Assembly (NCBI RefSeq): GCF_036588685.1
Contig: NC_086378.1
Span: 35,503,578-35,567,577 of the forward strand
DNA from: Mytilus trossulus
Taxonomy: Eukaryota > Mollusca > Bivalvia > Mytilida > Mytilidae
Direction: 5' to 3'
DNA: 64,000 nt
The notes below the pieces were generated by a model. That model had not been told where the DNA came from. It searched no databases and saw only the letters and a list, made by a program, of their open reading frames with translations. A program made the translations under genes and the position numbers. Shown here one piece after another: positions 22,018 to 31,864 of the stretch (position 1 is its first letter; the number at the start of each line of letters is the position of its first letter).

Positions 22018-25000
22018 GAACGCCAGGGAGAACACACAACATTAAGTGAAAAAAAACATGTTGAATTAAACATTTGTCCAAACATTTTAGAGTTAGATAT
22101 ATTATGTTTAAATTGTTGTGGTCTCAGGAACAGATTACAATATCCGGACTTTCAAGAACTAATTAAAAAACATAGTATCGTTTGTTTTACTGAAACTAAA
22201 ACTGATGACATCGATGAAATTAAATTAGATGACTATAAATTTGTTATGAAAAACAGATATAAAATTGCTAAAAGAAGGTCAGGTGGAATAGTGTTAGGTT
22301 ACAAAGAAAATTTGTCAAAATATATTGAGGTTTTAGAAACTGACTGTAATTTTGTAATGTGGTTTAAAGTATGTAAAACTTATTTAAAAACTGATGATGA
22401 TCTTTATTTTGGTATTGTATATGTCCCACCTGAGTACAGTCCATATTCTACAGACGATGCATTTCGACAAATTGCAAATGAATATATAGACCTCACAGCG
22501 AAAAGTATTAATGTTTGCCTGCTTGGGGATTTTAACGCACGAACGGGTAACGACGTTGATTATACAACAATGAATGATAAAGAGAGTCAAACTGAAATTT
22601 TTGGGTTTATTGAGAACGATTATGTAGTTTTAGATGAACTTAATATTCCTTTATTAAGACAAAGTGTAGATAAGGCGAAAAACAGATATGGAAATCTTTT
22701 ATTAGAGTTTTGTCGGGCAAACTCACTTTTTATTTTAAATGGGCGAATGGGAGGTAACTCGGGAAATTTTACCTGTCGAAATGCTAGCGTTGTAGATTAT
22801 GTGATCACATCTGTACATCTGTTGAGATTTGTGTGCAACTTTTTTCTGCACGATTTTTCTGGATTATTTTCTGATGTACACAGTCCTATAACAGTTTCCT
22901 TTAAGAACACGTATCAAGAACATTCTGATTCTGGAAATATTTCACAAAACACAAATGAAAAAGATGAAAAAATTAAAAAGTGGAATTGGGATTTACAAAA
23001 TGATTTTAAAAATAATTTGTCTCAAGAAAGAAAAGACATGATTTTTGAAAGTCTAGATCAAATTTCAAGTGATAATATTGACCAATTGAAGGTTGATACG
23101 ATTTTTGATGATGTTTGTAAAATTATGCTTGATTCTGGCAGAAATACGTTTGGTATTTTCAAACCAAAGATACGAAAAAAAATAAAACCAGTAGATAAAC
23201 CCTGGTTTGATGAGGAGTGCAGATTTGCTAGGCAAAATTATAGAAAACTAAAGAGAAATATTTCATCAAAATCATCTGTTCAACAAAAACAGAACTTTCG
23301 ACTTACGGAAAAAAAATATAAAAAAATTTTAGATAAAAAAATCAATTTACATAGAAAGAAAATGATGAGTGATATGAACAATTTAAAATCGAAAAATCCA
23401 GGAGAATTCTGGAAATTATTAAACCAAGGGAAAAGAAAACAACAACCTGATATACCTATAGAGTCTTTATTCGATTTTTTTAAAGGTCTAGATGCTGTTG
23501 ATGTTGACACAGCGACCACAGATTTACCGGGTATTGACCCAGATCAACATGGGTCAAATAATAATGATATAAATCTCCCTATTACAAGGGATGAAATAAT
23601 ATTATGTATTAGAAAAATGAAAAATAATAAAGCATGTGGTGAAGATAGGGTTATAAATGAATATATAAAATCTACTGTTGATGTTTTTTTACCATTTTAT
23701 GAAAAAGTGTTTAACATGATATTTGACACAGGCATTATACCTAGCAAATGGTTGATTGGCAATATTAAACCAGTATACAAAAACAAGGGAGATAGACTTA
23801 ATCCCAAAAATTTTAGACCTATTACTATTCTAAGCTGTATGAGTAAATTATTCACTGCACTTTTGAATGAAAGAATTAAGACATTTGTCGAAAATTTTGA
23901 TGTTTTGAATGAAAGTCAATGTGGTTTTAGATCTGGATACAGTACGACTGACAACTTATTTACTTTGTCGGCTTTTTTTGATATCTTGAAACAAAAGAAA
24001 AAGAAGTTATTTGCAGCCTTTATAGATTTCGAAAGAGCTTTTGATACCATTTGGCGTGATGGACTCTGGTTTAAGTTGCTTACTCAACATATAAATGGGA
24101 AAATGTATAATGTAATTATACATTTATATGAAAATATTAAATCAAATATTGTATATAACAATAATGTGTCAGACTATTTTATGTGTAACAAAGGTGTCCG
24201 CCAAGGTGAAAACTTATCCCCTATATTATTTGCATTATATTTGAATGACCTAGAACACTTTTTGGAAGACAAAAGCCTGCAGGGGCTTGAGAGTATTTCT
24301 GAGGAAATGGAGTCCAAGCTTCAAATTTATCTAAAACTGTTTGTAATCCTTTATGCGGACGACACAGTACTATTGGCAGAAAGTGCTGATGATTTACAGA
24401 AACAGCTGGATTCTTTCAGTGAATACTGTAATGTTTGGAAGCTTAAAGTTAACGTCACGAAAACTAAAGTGATGATTTTTTCTAGAGGCAGAATGCCATC
24501 AAAACTGCATTTTGATATAGACGGCACTGACATTGAAATTGTTAAAGAATTTAACTATTTGGGCATATTATTATCTAGAACTGGTAATACTAAAATAGCA
24601 CAGAAACACTTAGCAGAAAAAGCAACAAAAGCTATGTTTAATGTGTTGAAAGCAGGCCGCATGCATAATCTTTCTATTCAATGTCACTTAGATCTTTTTG
24701 ATAAAGTTGTGAAACCCATACTTTTGTATGGATGTGAAATTTGGGGGCATGGTAATGTTGAAATTATAGAAAGAATCCATCTGAAATTCTGTAAACTTCT
24801 TTTGAAACTGAAAAATTCCACACCTAACTATATGGTATACGGTGAACTTGGTAGATATCCTTTGGAGATTGATATTAAAATAAAAATAGTGTCATATTGG
24901 TGTAAGTTATTATCTGCTAAAGAGACTAAGCTATCTTCTATCGCATATAGACTATTAAAAACACTATTTACTGTTAATAATGTATGTACATTTTTTGTGA

Positions 25001-25542
25001 GTAAAGTTAAAAATATTTTGGATGAATGTGGTTTTTCAAATATTTGGATTTCTCAATGTTTTGGTAATGATATATGGTTAAAAAATGCACTTAAGTTGCG
25101 ATTACAAGACCATTATAAACAGTTGTGGAATACACAATTACAAGAGTCTACAAAAGCAGTAAATTATAGAATTTTTAAGTTAGAATTGAATTTTGAAAAA
25201 TATTTTGATATCTTGGATATGCACGAAAGTATTATTTTATGTAGATATAGAACCACAAACCACAGACTCCCAATAGAGACAGGGAGGTGGAATAATGTTA
25301 ATAGAAATGATAGAAAATGTCATCTTTGTAATATTGGTAGTATTGGGGACGAATTACATTATCTGCTAGAATGTCCATTTTTTAACGACAGCAGAAAATT
25401 ATACCTTGATAAATATTATTTGGCTCGTGTTAATACACTAAAATTTGGAAAACTGATGAGCAAAGTAAACAAAAAGTCAGAGTTAAAAAGATTATGTAAG
25501 CTTATAAAGTGTATAAATAAACATGTGGGTCCTCCTGGCTAA
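22018..25542 (+). CDS. LINE ORF2: endonuclease and reverse transcriptase
   Basis: Open for 1174 codons in the same frame as ORF1, starting right after its TAG. The first ATG in frame is at 22246, but endonuclease motifs lie upstream of it: LCLNCCGLRN (catalytic Asn) and FTETKTDD (catalytic Glu). Endonuclease motifs continue with LLGDFNART (near 22519), VDYVITS and SDVHSPI. The reverse transcriptase follows with KNFRPITILS, FAAFIDFERAFD (near 24010), GVRQGENLSPILF and LYADDTVLL (YADD near 24352). A C-terminal zinc knuckle reads CHLCN...HYLLEC (near 25318). The enzyme nicks target DNA and primes cDNA from the nick. The APE-type endonuclease order is that of the L1/CR1/Jockey-like LINEs; I do not assign the clade. 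Confidence 0.9.
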   Translation, partial: ERQGEHTTLSEKKHVELNICPNILELDILCLNCCGLRNRLQYPDFQELIKKHSIVCFTETKTDDIDEIKLDDYKFVMKNRYKIAKRRSGGIVLGYKENLSKYIEVLETDCNFVMWFKVCKTYLKTDDDLYFGIVYVPPEYSPYSTDDAFRQIANEYIDLTAKSINVCLLGDFNARTGNDVDYTTMNDKESQTEIFGFIENDYVVLDELNIPLLRQSVDKAKNRYGNLLLEFCRANSLFILNGRMGGNSGNFTCRNASVVDYVITSVHLLRFVCNFFLHDFSGLFSDVHSPITVSFKNTYQEHSDSGNISQNTNEKDEKIKKWNWDLQNDFKNNLSQERKDMIFESLDQISSDNIDQLKVDTIFDDVCKIMLDSGRNTFGIFKPKIRKKIKPVDKPWFDEECRFARQNYRKLKRNISSKSSVQQKQNFRLTEKKYKKILDKKINLHRKKMMSDMNNLKSKNPGEFWKLLNQGKRKQQPDIPIESLFDFFKGLDAVDVDTATTDLPGIDPDQHGSNNNDINLPITRDEIILCIRKMKNNKACGEDRVINEYIKSTVDVFLPFYEKVFNMIFDTGIIPSKWLIGNIKPVYKNKGDRLNPKNFRPITILSCMSKLFTALLNERIKTFVENFDVLNESQCGFRSGYSTTDNLFTLSAFFDILKQKKKKLFAAFIDFERAFDTIWRDGLWFKLLTQHINGKMYNVIIHLYENIKSNIVYNNNVSDYFMCNKGVRQGENLSPILFALYLNDLEHFLEDKSLQGLESISEEMESKLQIYLKLFVILYADDTVLLAESADDLQKQLDSFSEYCNVWKLKVNVTKTKVMIFSRGRMPSKLHFDIDGTDIEIVKEFNYLGILLSRTGNTKIAQKHLAEKATKAMFNVLKAGRMHNLSIQCHLDLFDKVVKPILLYGCEIWGHGNVEIIERIHLKFCKLLLKLKNSTPNYMVYGELGRYPLEIDIKIKIVSYWCKLLSAKETKLSSIAYRLLKTLFTVNNVCTFFVSKVKNILDECGFSNIWISQCFGNDIWLKNALKLRLQDHYKQLWNTQLQESTKAVNYRIFKLELNFEKYFDILDMHESIILCRYRTTNHRLPIETGRWNNVNRNDRKCHLCNIGSIGDELHYLLECPFFNDSRKLYLDKYYLARVNTLKFGKLMSKVNKKSELKRLCKLIKCINKHVGPPG

Positions 25543-25681
25543 AATGTATATTATTTTGAAACCACTGTATTTTATATATGTTTTGTAAATAGATGCACAT
25601 TCATGTACATATTTTGCACTCTCTCTGTACCTATGTATCTGCAATGGTTATGAGAATAAAGATATTGATATACGTTAGTTA

Positions 25682-26995
25682 TTTTTCCAAATGATTACCA
25701 CTACAGTTGTTGTGTTTCAAATATTGAGTTGTGCGAGTGTGTCCGTGTGTGATTATAGAATGTGTGTCTGTGTGAGAGAGGGGGGTTTGTGTGTCCATGG
25801 ATATGATAGAAGGTTAATGCTGTAATAATGCATGCAACTATAATCTGCATCCGTAAGAGCGTGAGCAAATGACTGTTCGATAGGGGAGAAAGGTGGTGTG
25901 GATGTGTAACTGTTAAAAGATATTGCACGTGTACATAAGCTTTTTATTAAATTATTATTTTTGTTCATAAGTCTTATTTATAATTTCGGAAAATTCAAAG
26001 TTCTACAAATTGATTCTTGTTTCTGATCAGACTGTTATAGTGACTGGTAAATACCTATAACATTACAGCATAGTGTTTCTTGAAAAACACTTTAAGCATG
26101 CATAGAGCCGGATTTTCATTCCAAAGTTACAATTTACAGCTTGTATTTATTGGGAATGAGACCAGAATGCATGGCACTGCTCTGTTTATAATATTGATTG
26201 ATAAAAACAAAATCATGAATTCTAGTTCAAAAAGGGTTCGCATGACACAGACTACTAGAAAGCTCTTCTGTTTGTGATATAAATCGTATACCTTTGGGGA
26301 TTTTTTTTTTTGCGTTAACCGAATAGCGAGCGCTAAATTTTCCAAAGAAAGTATAACCTATTTCTAGATGTTTAGCTAGAATTGTCTTTTATTTGTAAAG
26401 TGACAGACTTATGTTTTTTATGTTTCATTAATATTCGTTGCATGAAGGTTGTTGATGTCTAAAGAACTGTAACCATAGACTGACTATACATTTCGACGAC
26501 GTTATGAGGGGTCGCTATATCTCGCGATGAAAATGTCATAGGCTCAACAGAGTTGGTTTACCTTGCAAGTCGTTTCTGAACCTCTGAGAGCATTTTTTTT
26601 TGTCATGTGGGGATTGTTGTGTTGATGGCTAATTTTATTCAATTACTACTTTTCTCATATCGGGTGATTTAGAGCTCGGTTTGGTTATATTGTTGATGAC
26701 CACGTAATGTGTAGTCCATGGTAATTTGAAGCTTGCATTATTGTTCTGACGCAGTAAAGTTGCAGACCATGGATGGTAACGTTTCGGTTAATTTTATAAT
26801 ATTACTTAGCATATCGTATTGGTATTTTTTAATGGGGACCATACACGTATGTTGACGTAAAGATGTCTTTGAATTTAGGCTCGTCAATGATCTTCTACCT
26901 CTTACTTATATAAATAAACCTTTTTAAATATTTTCATGCGAGCGTCACCAATTAGACTTTTGTTGGCGATATATCCGACGGGTGTACAGAAGTAG
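25682..26995. other. No gene; GT-rich stretch near the start
   Basis: 25728-25798 is rich in GTGTG/TGTGTC with a GAGAGAGGGGGG block. The minus-strand frames over it are low-complexity. The rest is AT-rich with no recognised element. Confidence 0.4.
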
Positions 26996-27027
26996 TATAA
27001 GAAAAGTTTTTTTTATGCGTCGCACCT
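26996..27027 (-). repeat. Orphan terminal repeat next to a transposon end
   Basis: TATAAGAAAAGTTTTTTTTA followed by TGCGTCGCACCT resembles the complement of the terminal repeat of the element that starts at 27044. The two ends face each other across about 17 bp. Confidence 0.5.
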
Positions 27028-27043
27028 CATTTGTTTTATTCAT

Positions 27044-29615
27044 CAGTCTATGGAAGGTGCGATACGATAAAAACTTTTCTTATATCAATGAGCGATATTG
27101 TCTTATATCAACGAGTTGCATTGTGGGAAATCTCAGACGAATGTTTACATTTGTATGAAGGAACGAAGATTTCTCGGTATAAAGTAATGATTCTTTTCTT
27201 AAAACAGGCTGACATTTAACAAGACATACGTCTGCTGTATAATTTCCAGGAATTATTCTAAGTTATACCAAGCAAGGTGTATTTAAACGTGAAAATTGAA
27301 TTGACATAAATGCACGATTTATCAATTGTAGATGTACAAATTCAATTAATTTCGTGTAGCAAATTATGTGGAATGCAATTGAGATGAATTCAATTATTGG
27401 ATAAGCCAAAATCGCCTATAAGTCAAAGATACTGCTATATTTTAAAATATCAATGCGATGTTTGTCTTATATCATAGCGATATTTTTTTAATATCAAAAA
27501 ATTATGAATGCGATACTTTTCTAATATAACTACTATAGTTTTCTAATATAAAATTAATACGATGACACGTCACAATGCATGTCAAAAGAACCGCAAACAT
27601 AATTCACAAACTTAGTTCATGACCGGCTTAATGTTTGAGGATCAATATCACTAAAATTTCGTATCTAACAAAATCAACGCTTACACGATCTTATCATATT
27701 TAAACATGTTGCTTGACCCTATTGATATTTGAAAGTGTTCACAACCTGTTAAGGCTATTGTTTTCAATCACATGGTTTAACCGACTAATTCTGTTTGAAG
27801 TGATGATGCAATGGTGGAATTTAAATGCGGTTGTAAATAGACTAACAACATATTAGATTCTAATATAGGTCCAGTGGCCGATCAATGCATTTGAATTTGA
27901 CCCCACACCCTTATCCTAGGTTTGGAACCCCCTTTTGAAGACGGCTGGATCTGCCCTTGAGGTCACAATGCTATAGCCTATCCACATGGGTAATATCGAA
28001 ACAGACAAAAACTAGATATGTCAAAGCAACACGAATTGTCCCTTCTTAAATGTTGAAAAATCTGCAATTTAAACAACAAATGTGGACACAAACATGATGG
28101 TAGTCTCACATGTCAAAAATCAGCTCAAAATCTAGAGGCGTATAGAAAAAGAGTCAGTATAACTGTGATTTTCAACAATTTTCGAAGTTGTTAACCCTTA
28201 ATTTTGGCCAAAATTAGCGGAGCAAAACAATTTTAAATTTCATCTGCAAATCATCATAGTTAGCTCATATACAAAGTTCGAATGAGAGAACTTTCCATTA
28301 AAGTAAAAGTTTGTTTTAAGTAAACAATTATAGATCAAAGTAGGGCCTTAAACACAGAGCCTTGACTCTCAGCGAACACCACGCTATATAGGAACCAAAA
28401 AATTACTAGTGCTAAACCACTCAAACAGGAAAACCAACAGTCTAATTTGTATAAAAAAAAGGAGATTCAAAAATGCACAGGCCAAATTTTGTCGAATCAA
28501 TCTGAACGAGGACAGTATGATTCATCTTTGTCAAAAGTTAGTTTCATTGTTTTCAATAAAGAAAGTCTTTCATGCATACGTTGCGAGCATATCTGATACA
28601 TACTATTTCGGTGCGTTCATTATAAATTTGCTAAATGTTATATATAAATGCAACAGCAGTATACCGCTGTTCAAAACTCATAAATCCATGGACAAAAACA
28701 AAATCGGGGTAACAAACTAAAACCGAGGGAAACGCATTAAATATAAGAGGAGAACAACGACACAACACCGAGACGCGCCACACACAGAAACGGACCAAGC
28801 ATCAGACAAAACACCACGAGAACAACAAATATAACATGAAAACCAAATACATGAATTTGGGATAGACAAGTACCGTGCCACGTCTTATCTCAATATCTAA
28901 AAAATAAGAGAAAACACAAACGACTAACGATAATATGCAACACACACAGAAACTAACAATAATATAACAATGGCCATCTTCCTGACTTGGTCCATGACAC
29001 CTTTAAAGGGGAATAAAAGTGGTGGGTTGAACCTGGTTTTGTGGCATGCCAAACCTCGCACATATATATGTGAACAATAATTTTGATACTTAGCTATTTG
29101 ATTACGACATTGTTTATTTAAACCCAATCGGTACTGGCATTTTCTAGTATTAGAAAATGGTGGATTGAACCTGATTATATAGCGCTTAACCTGTCACGTG
29201 CATGAACTAAACAGACATAGTAGGTAAAATTGTCAAAATATGGATACAGCAGTCAAATATAAATACTAATTATTACTAATATCGATATTACCAAAACACC
29301 GCTATGATATTTTAAAAGTATCGCATTGATATTTTAAAAGCATCGCATTGTTTATTTATGTATATAAGAAAAACACAGCACTTCAAATCTTACACAAACA
29401 TAAACTTTAGCTTCTAACTAACTTCTGAATGTATATTTAGACTCAATTGTTGTTTATATTTGAACAATACGTTTTAAAGTTAGTAATTTCTTAATTTTTC
29501 GTTGCCGAAAACAACATTTTCCGCAAGGAATGTCTGAATATTTACAATTGATATTAGACAATATCGCTCATTGATATAAGAAAAGTTTTTATCGTATCGC
29601 ACCTTCCATAGACTG
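27044..29615. mobile_element. 2.6-kb DNA element with 68-bp terminal inverted repeats
   Basis: The left end CAGTCTATGGAAGGTGCGAT matches the complement of the right end for 67 of 68 bp. TTCAT flanks both sides (27039-27043 and 29616-29620), a 5-bp target-site duplication. Inside each end are clusters of GCGAT/ATCGC motifs with TTTTAATAT-type spacers (about 27450-27560 and 29280-29375), possible transposase binding sites. No transposase is encoded, so it is non-autonomous. The superfamily is not identified. A dispersed repeat (28640-29250) lies within it. Confidence 0.8.
28640..29250 (+). repeat. Dispersed mussel-type repeat segments inside the 2.6-kb element
   Basis: Contains AGCAGTATACCGCTGTTCAA, AACAAAATCGGGGTAACAAA, CGGACCAAGCATCAGAC and GAAAATGGTGGATTGAACC. 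Parts match 2320-2570 and 8064-8192. The 103-codon frame at 28409-28720 runs into it and is not a gene. Confidence 0.6.
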
Positions 29616-29642
29616 TTCATGTTCATCATATAAACTTAAGAA

Positions 29643-29690
29643 GATATATGGTATGATTTCCATTGAGACGACTTTCAACAAATGCTTTAC
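29643..29690 (-). repeat. Family R 3'-end fragment
   Basis: AAGAAGATATATGGTATGAT then TTCCATTGAGACGACTTT, a diverged tip of the family defined at 9325-9853. The rest of 29616-30340 shows no gene. Confidence 0.5.
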
Positions 29691-30344
29691 ATGTCACGAC
29701 AAGGGTATCTTAAAGAATATCCAAACTCAACTTAGAATAACTTTGCATGAAGGAGTTGGAACCCTACGGTCTCTTTACTTGGTAATTTCTTATTACGCAT
29801 GTTACGGATGATTAGATTTTTTTCAATTAAAATCATGTCAGTACCGATACATGGACTACTGAGATGAAGTAAGCTAGTAAAGGCTAAGAAATGACAAACT
29901 GTTTATGGTGCATGTATGGAATATTTCAGGATCTATTCCGTTTTCTTACCGTATAAATAGACGGGGAAACAATAGTGAGTTGCTTCATTGAGCGTAGCTG
30001 GATACAACCGCAGATTCCAACAGTGAACCGTTTGGGCAAATTCGCAACAGATACAGGTCTGAATTTGGATTGTAATTAAACATAAGACACATAATAGAGT
30101 TCTGAATAGAATAACTGTAGTCAAAGAACTTGAATTGATTATTTGATTTGAATTTATATTCATTTATATTTTGCTGTTGTGCAATACACTATACTGTTGT
30201 TTTTAATTTCTGAATTCTTGAGAACAAATTGTTCCCACCTTCCAAATCCTTTGTGTGGTCATAATCTCAATTTAAATTTTCAATGGAGTTTGCAACCATA
30301 ATAACCCATTTAAATACATCATAAAAACCCAATTACTACAAATA

Positions 30345-30470
30345 CAAGTGGACGTGGCCGTGTACTTGTACATTCCAACAACAAAAAAATACGAAGTACA
30401 GATCTAAGAATATTCGCAGTTACTAACAGCTAGTTCAAAGCCCCTTACAACGTATGCATCATGCATCTAA
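30345..30470 (-). repeat. Family R 5'-part fragment
   Basis: Contains ACAAGTGGACGTGGCCGTG, then AACAGCTAGTTCAAAGCCCC, the complement of the left part of 9325-9853. Short frames at 30454-30667 overlap it and are not genes. Confidence 0.6.
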
Positions 30471-30903
30471 GACTAAATTATCGACCAGTACATATCCAAT
30501 GGATTTAGTGAATAGACGTCATAAACAGTTAGAGAAAAACATGACTTTGTGCATTGCCAATATAAAGGTATCGACAGATTGTAGATCCATGAATGCCAAT
30601 TTTTACAATCCCTTTGTGGTATGGAAACTTGTGGTATAATTTCAGAGAGACCCATACACCATTCCACAAGTTATTGTCTGGAAACTAGAAAATGCTCATT
30701 TGGGCCCTTTTTTATCCCGAATTCCTAAACTGTTGGGACCACAACCCAAAATCAATCACAACCTTCCTTTTGTGGTAATAAACCATGTGTGTACATTTCA
30801 TTGATTTCTATTTACTTTGATATAATAAAGTTATTGTTCGAAAACCAAATGTCTTCGGACGACGACAATGTGATACCAATAATCGATTGCGGTCGTATAT
30901 TTT

Positions 30904-31052
30904 GACAATAACTGTTTAGTGTCTTTAAATATCAGCTGTATTTGTAAAAGGCTAGGAAACAAGGTGTATGCGAGCTTTTAGCGAGCTACTACACCTGTTT
31001 CGAGCCGAGTACAAATACAGCTGATACCTAAAGACACTAAACAGTTATTGTC
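30904..31052. repeat. 149-bp palindromic (foldback) element
   Basis: GACAATAACTGTTTAGTGTC at the left pairs with GACACTAAACAGTTATTGTC at the right. The complementarity continues inward through ATCAGCTGTATTTGTA/TACAAATACAGCTGAT to a short loop at GCGAGCTTTTAGCGAGC. It has no coding capacity and probably is a MITE-like foldback. Confidence 0.85.
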
Positions 31053-31864
31053 TTTATCCTGTAATTAATTCTGTATATTGTTTGTGTTTTGAAAGACACA
31101 AAAACTAACATATTTAGCTTTTTTTTCAATTTGTAATCCCTTGAGGCCCGCGTAGTAATATCAAAATCTACACATTACGCTGAAGACGGGTTCGCAAAAA
31201 AAGAATCTCGAATGGTCATCAATAATACATCGCTCAATGTGAATAATTATCTATTTTAACATAACAACTAATTTCAACAGTAAAAACAAATAACAAAACA
31301 TTGTCAAATTTGAAACAGAAGTGTACGAGTTGTCATACGCTTCAGACTTGACATTCACTAAACATGCATGCTGAAATTGACATGGTTGGTTTTGTAACAC
31401 AATCATACACATTAAAATTTTGAAATCGACAATGCTGAAGTCACACAGGTTCAAACAATACTCAGTCCGGCAGTGGGCGGAGCTTTAAAGCGATATCTGT
31501 ATAGACTATTAGTATACAGATACAGCATAGCGATATCTGTAGGGCTGTATCTGTATAGTAGGACACCCAATTGCAGGATAAATAAAAATAAATGTAACAA
31601 AACTGTTTTAAGCTCACATGGCCCAAAGGGCCAAGTGAGCTTTTCTCATCACTTTGCGTCCGGCGTCGTCCGTCGTCGTTAACTTTTACAAAAAATTTCT
31701 CCTCTGAAACTACTGGGCCAAATTAAACCAAACTCGGCCACAATCATCATTGCGGTATCTAGTTTAAAAATTGACCTGGTCAACCAACCAAGATGGCCGC
31801 CAAGGGTAAAAATAGAACATAGGGGTAAAATGCAGCTTTTGGCTTATAACTAAAAAAAACAAAG

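Larger units (their letters stand above)
20987..25672 (+). mobile_element. Apparently intact LINE retrotransposon
   Basis: Two long open frames and a 3' tail ending AATAAAGATATTGATATA. CGTTAGTTA occurs right before the element (20978-20986) and right after it (25673-25681). With ATAT upstream on both sides this is a 13-of-14 match, the expected target-site duplication of target-primed reverse transcription. If so, the 5' end lies only 8 bp before the ORF1 ATG. All catalytic motifs are present and the only in-frame stop before the end is the UAG between the ORFs, so the copy is young. Confidence 0.85.
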
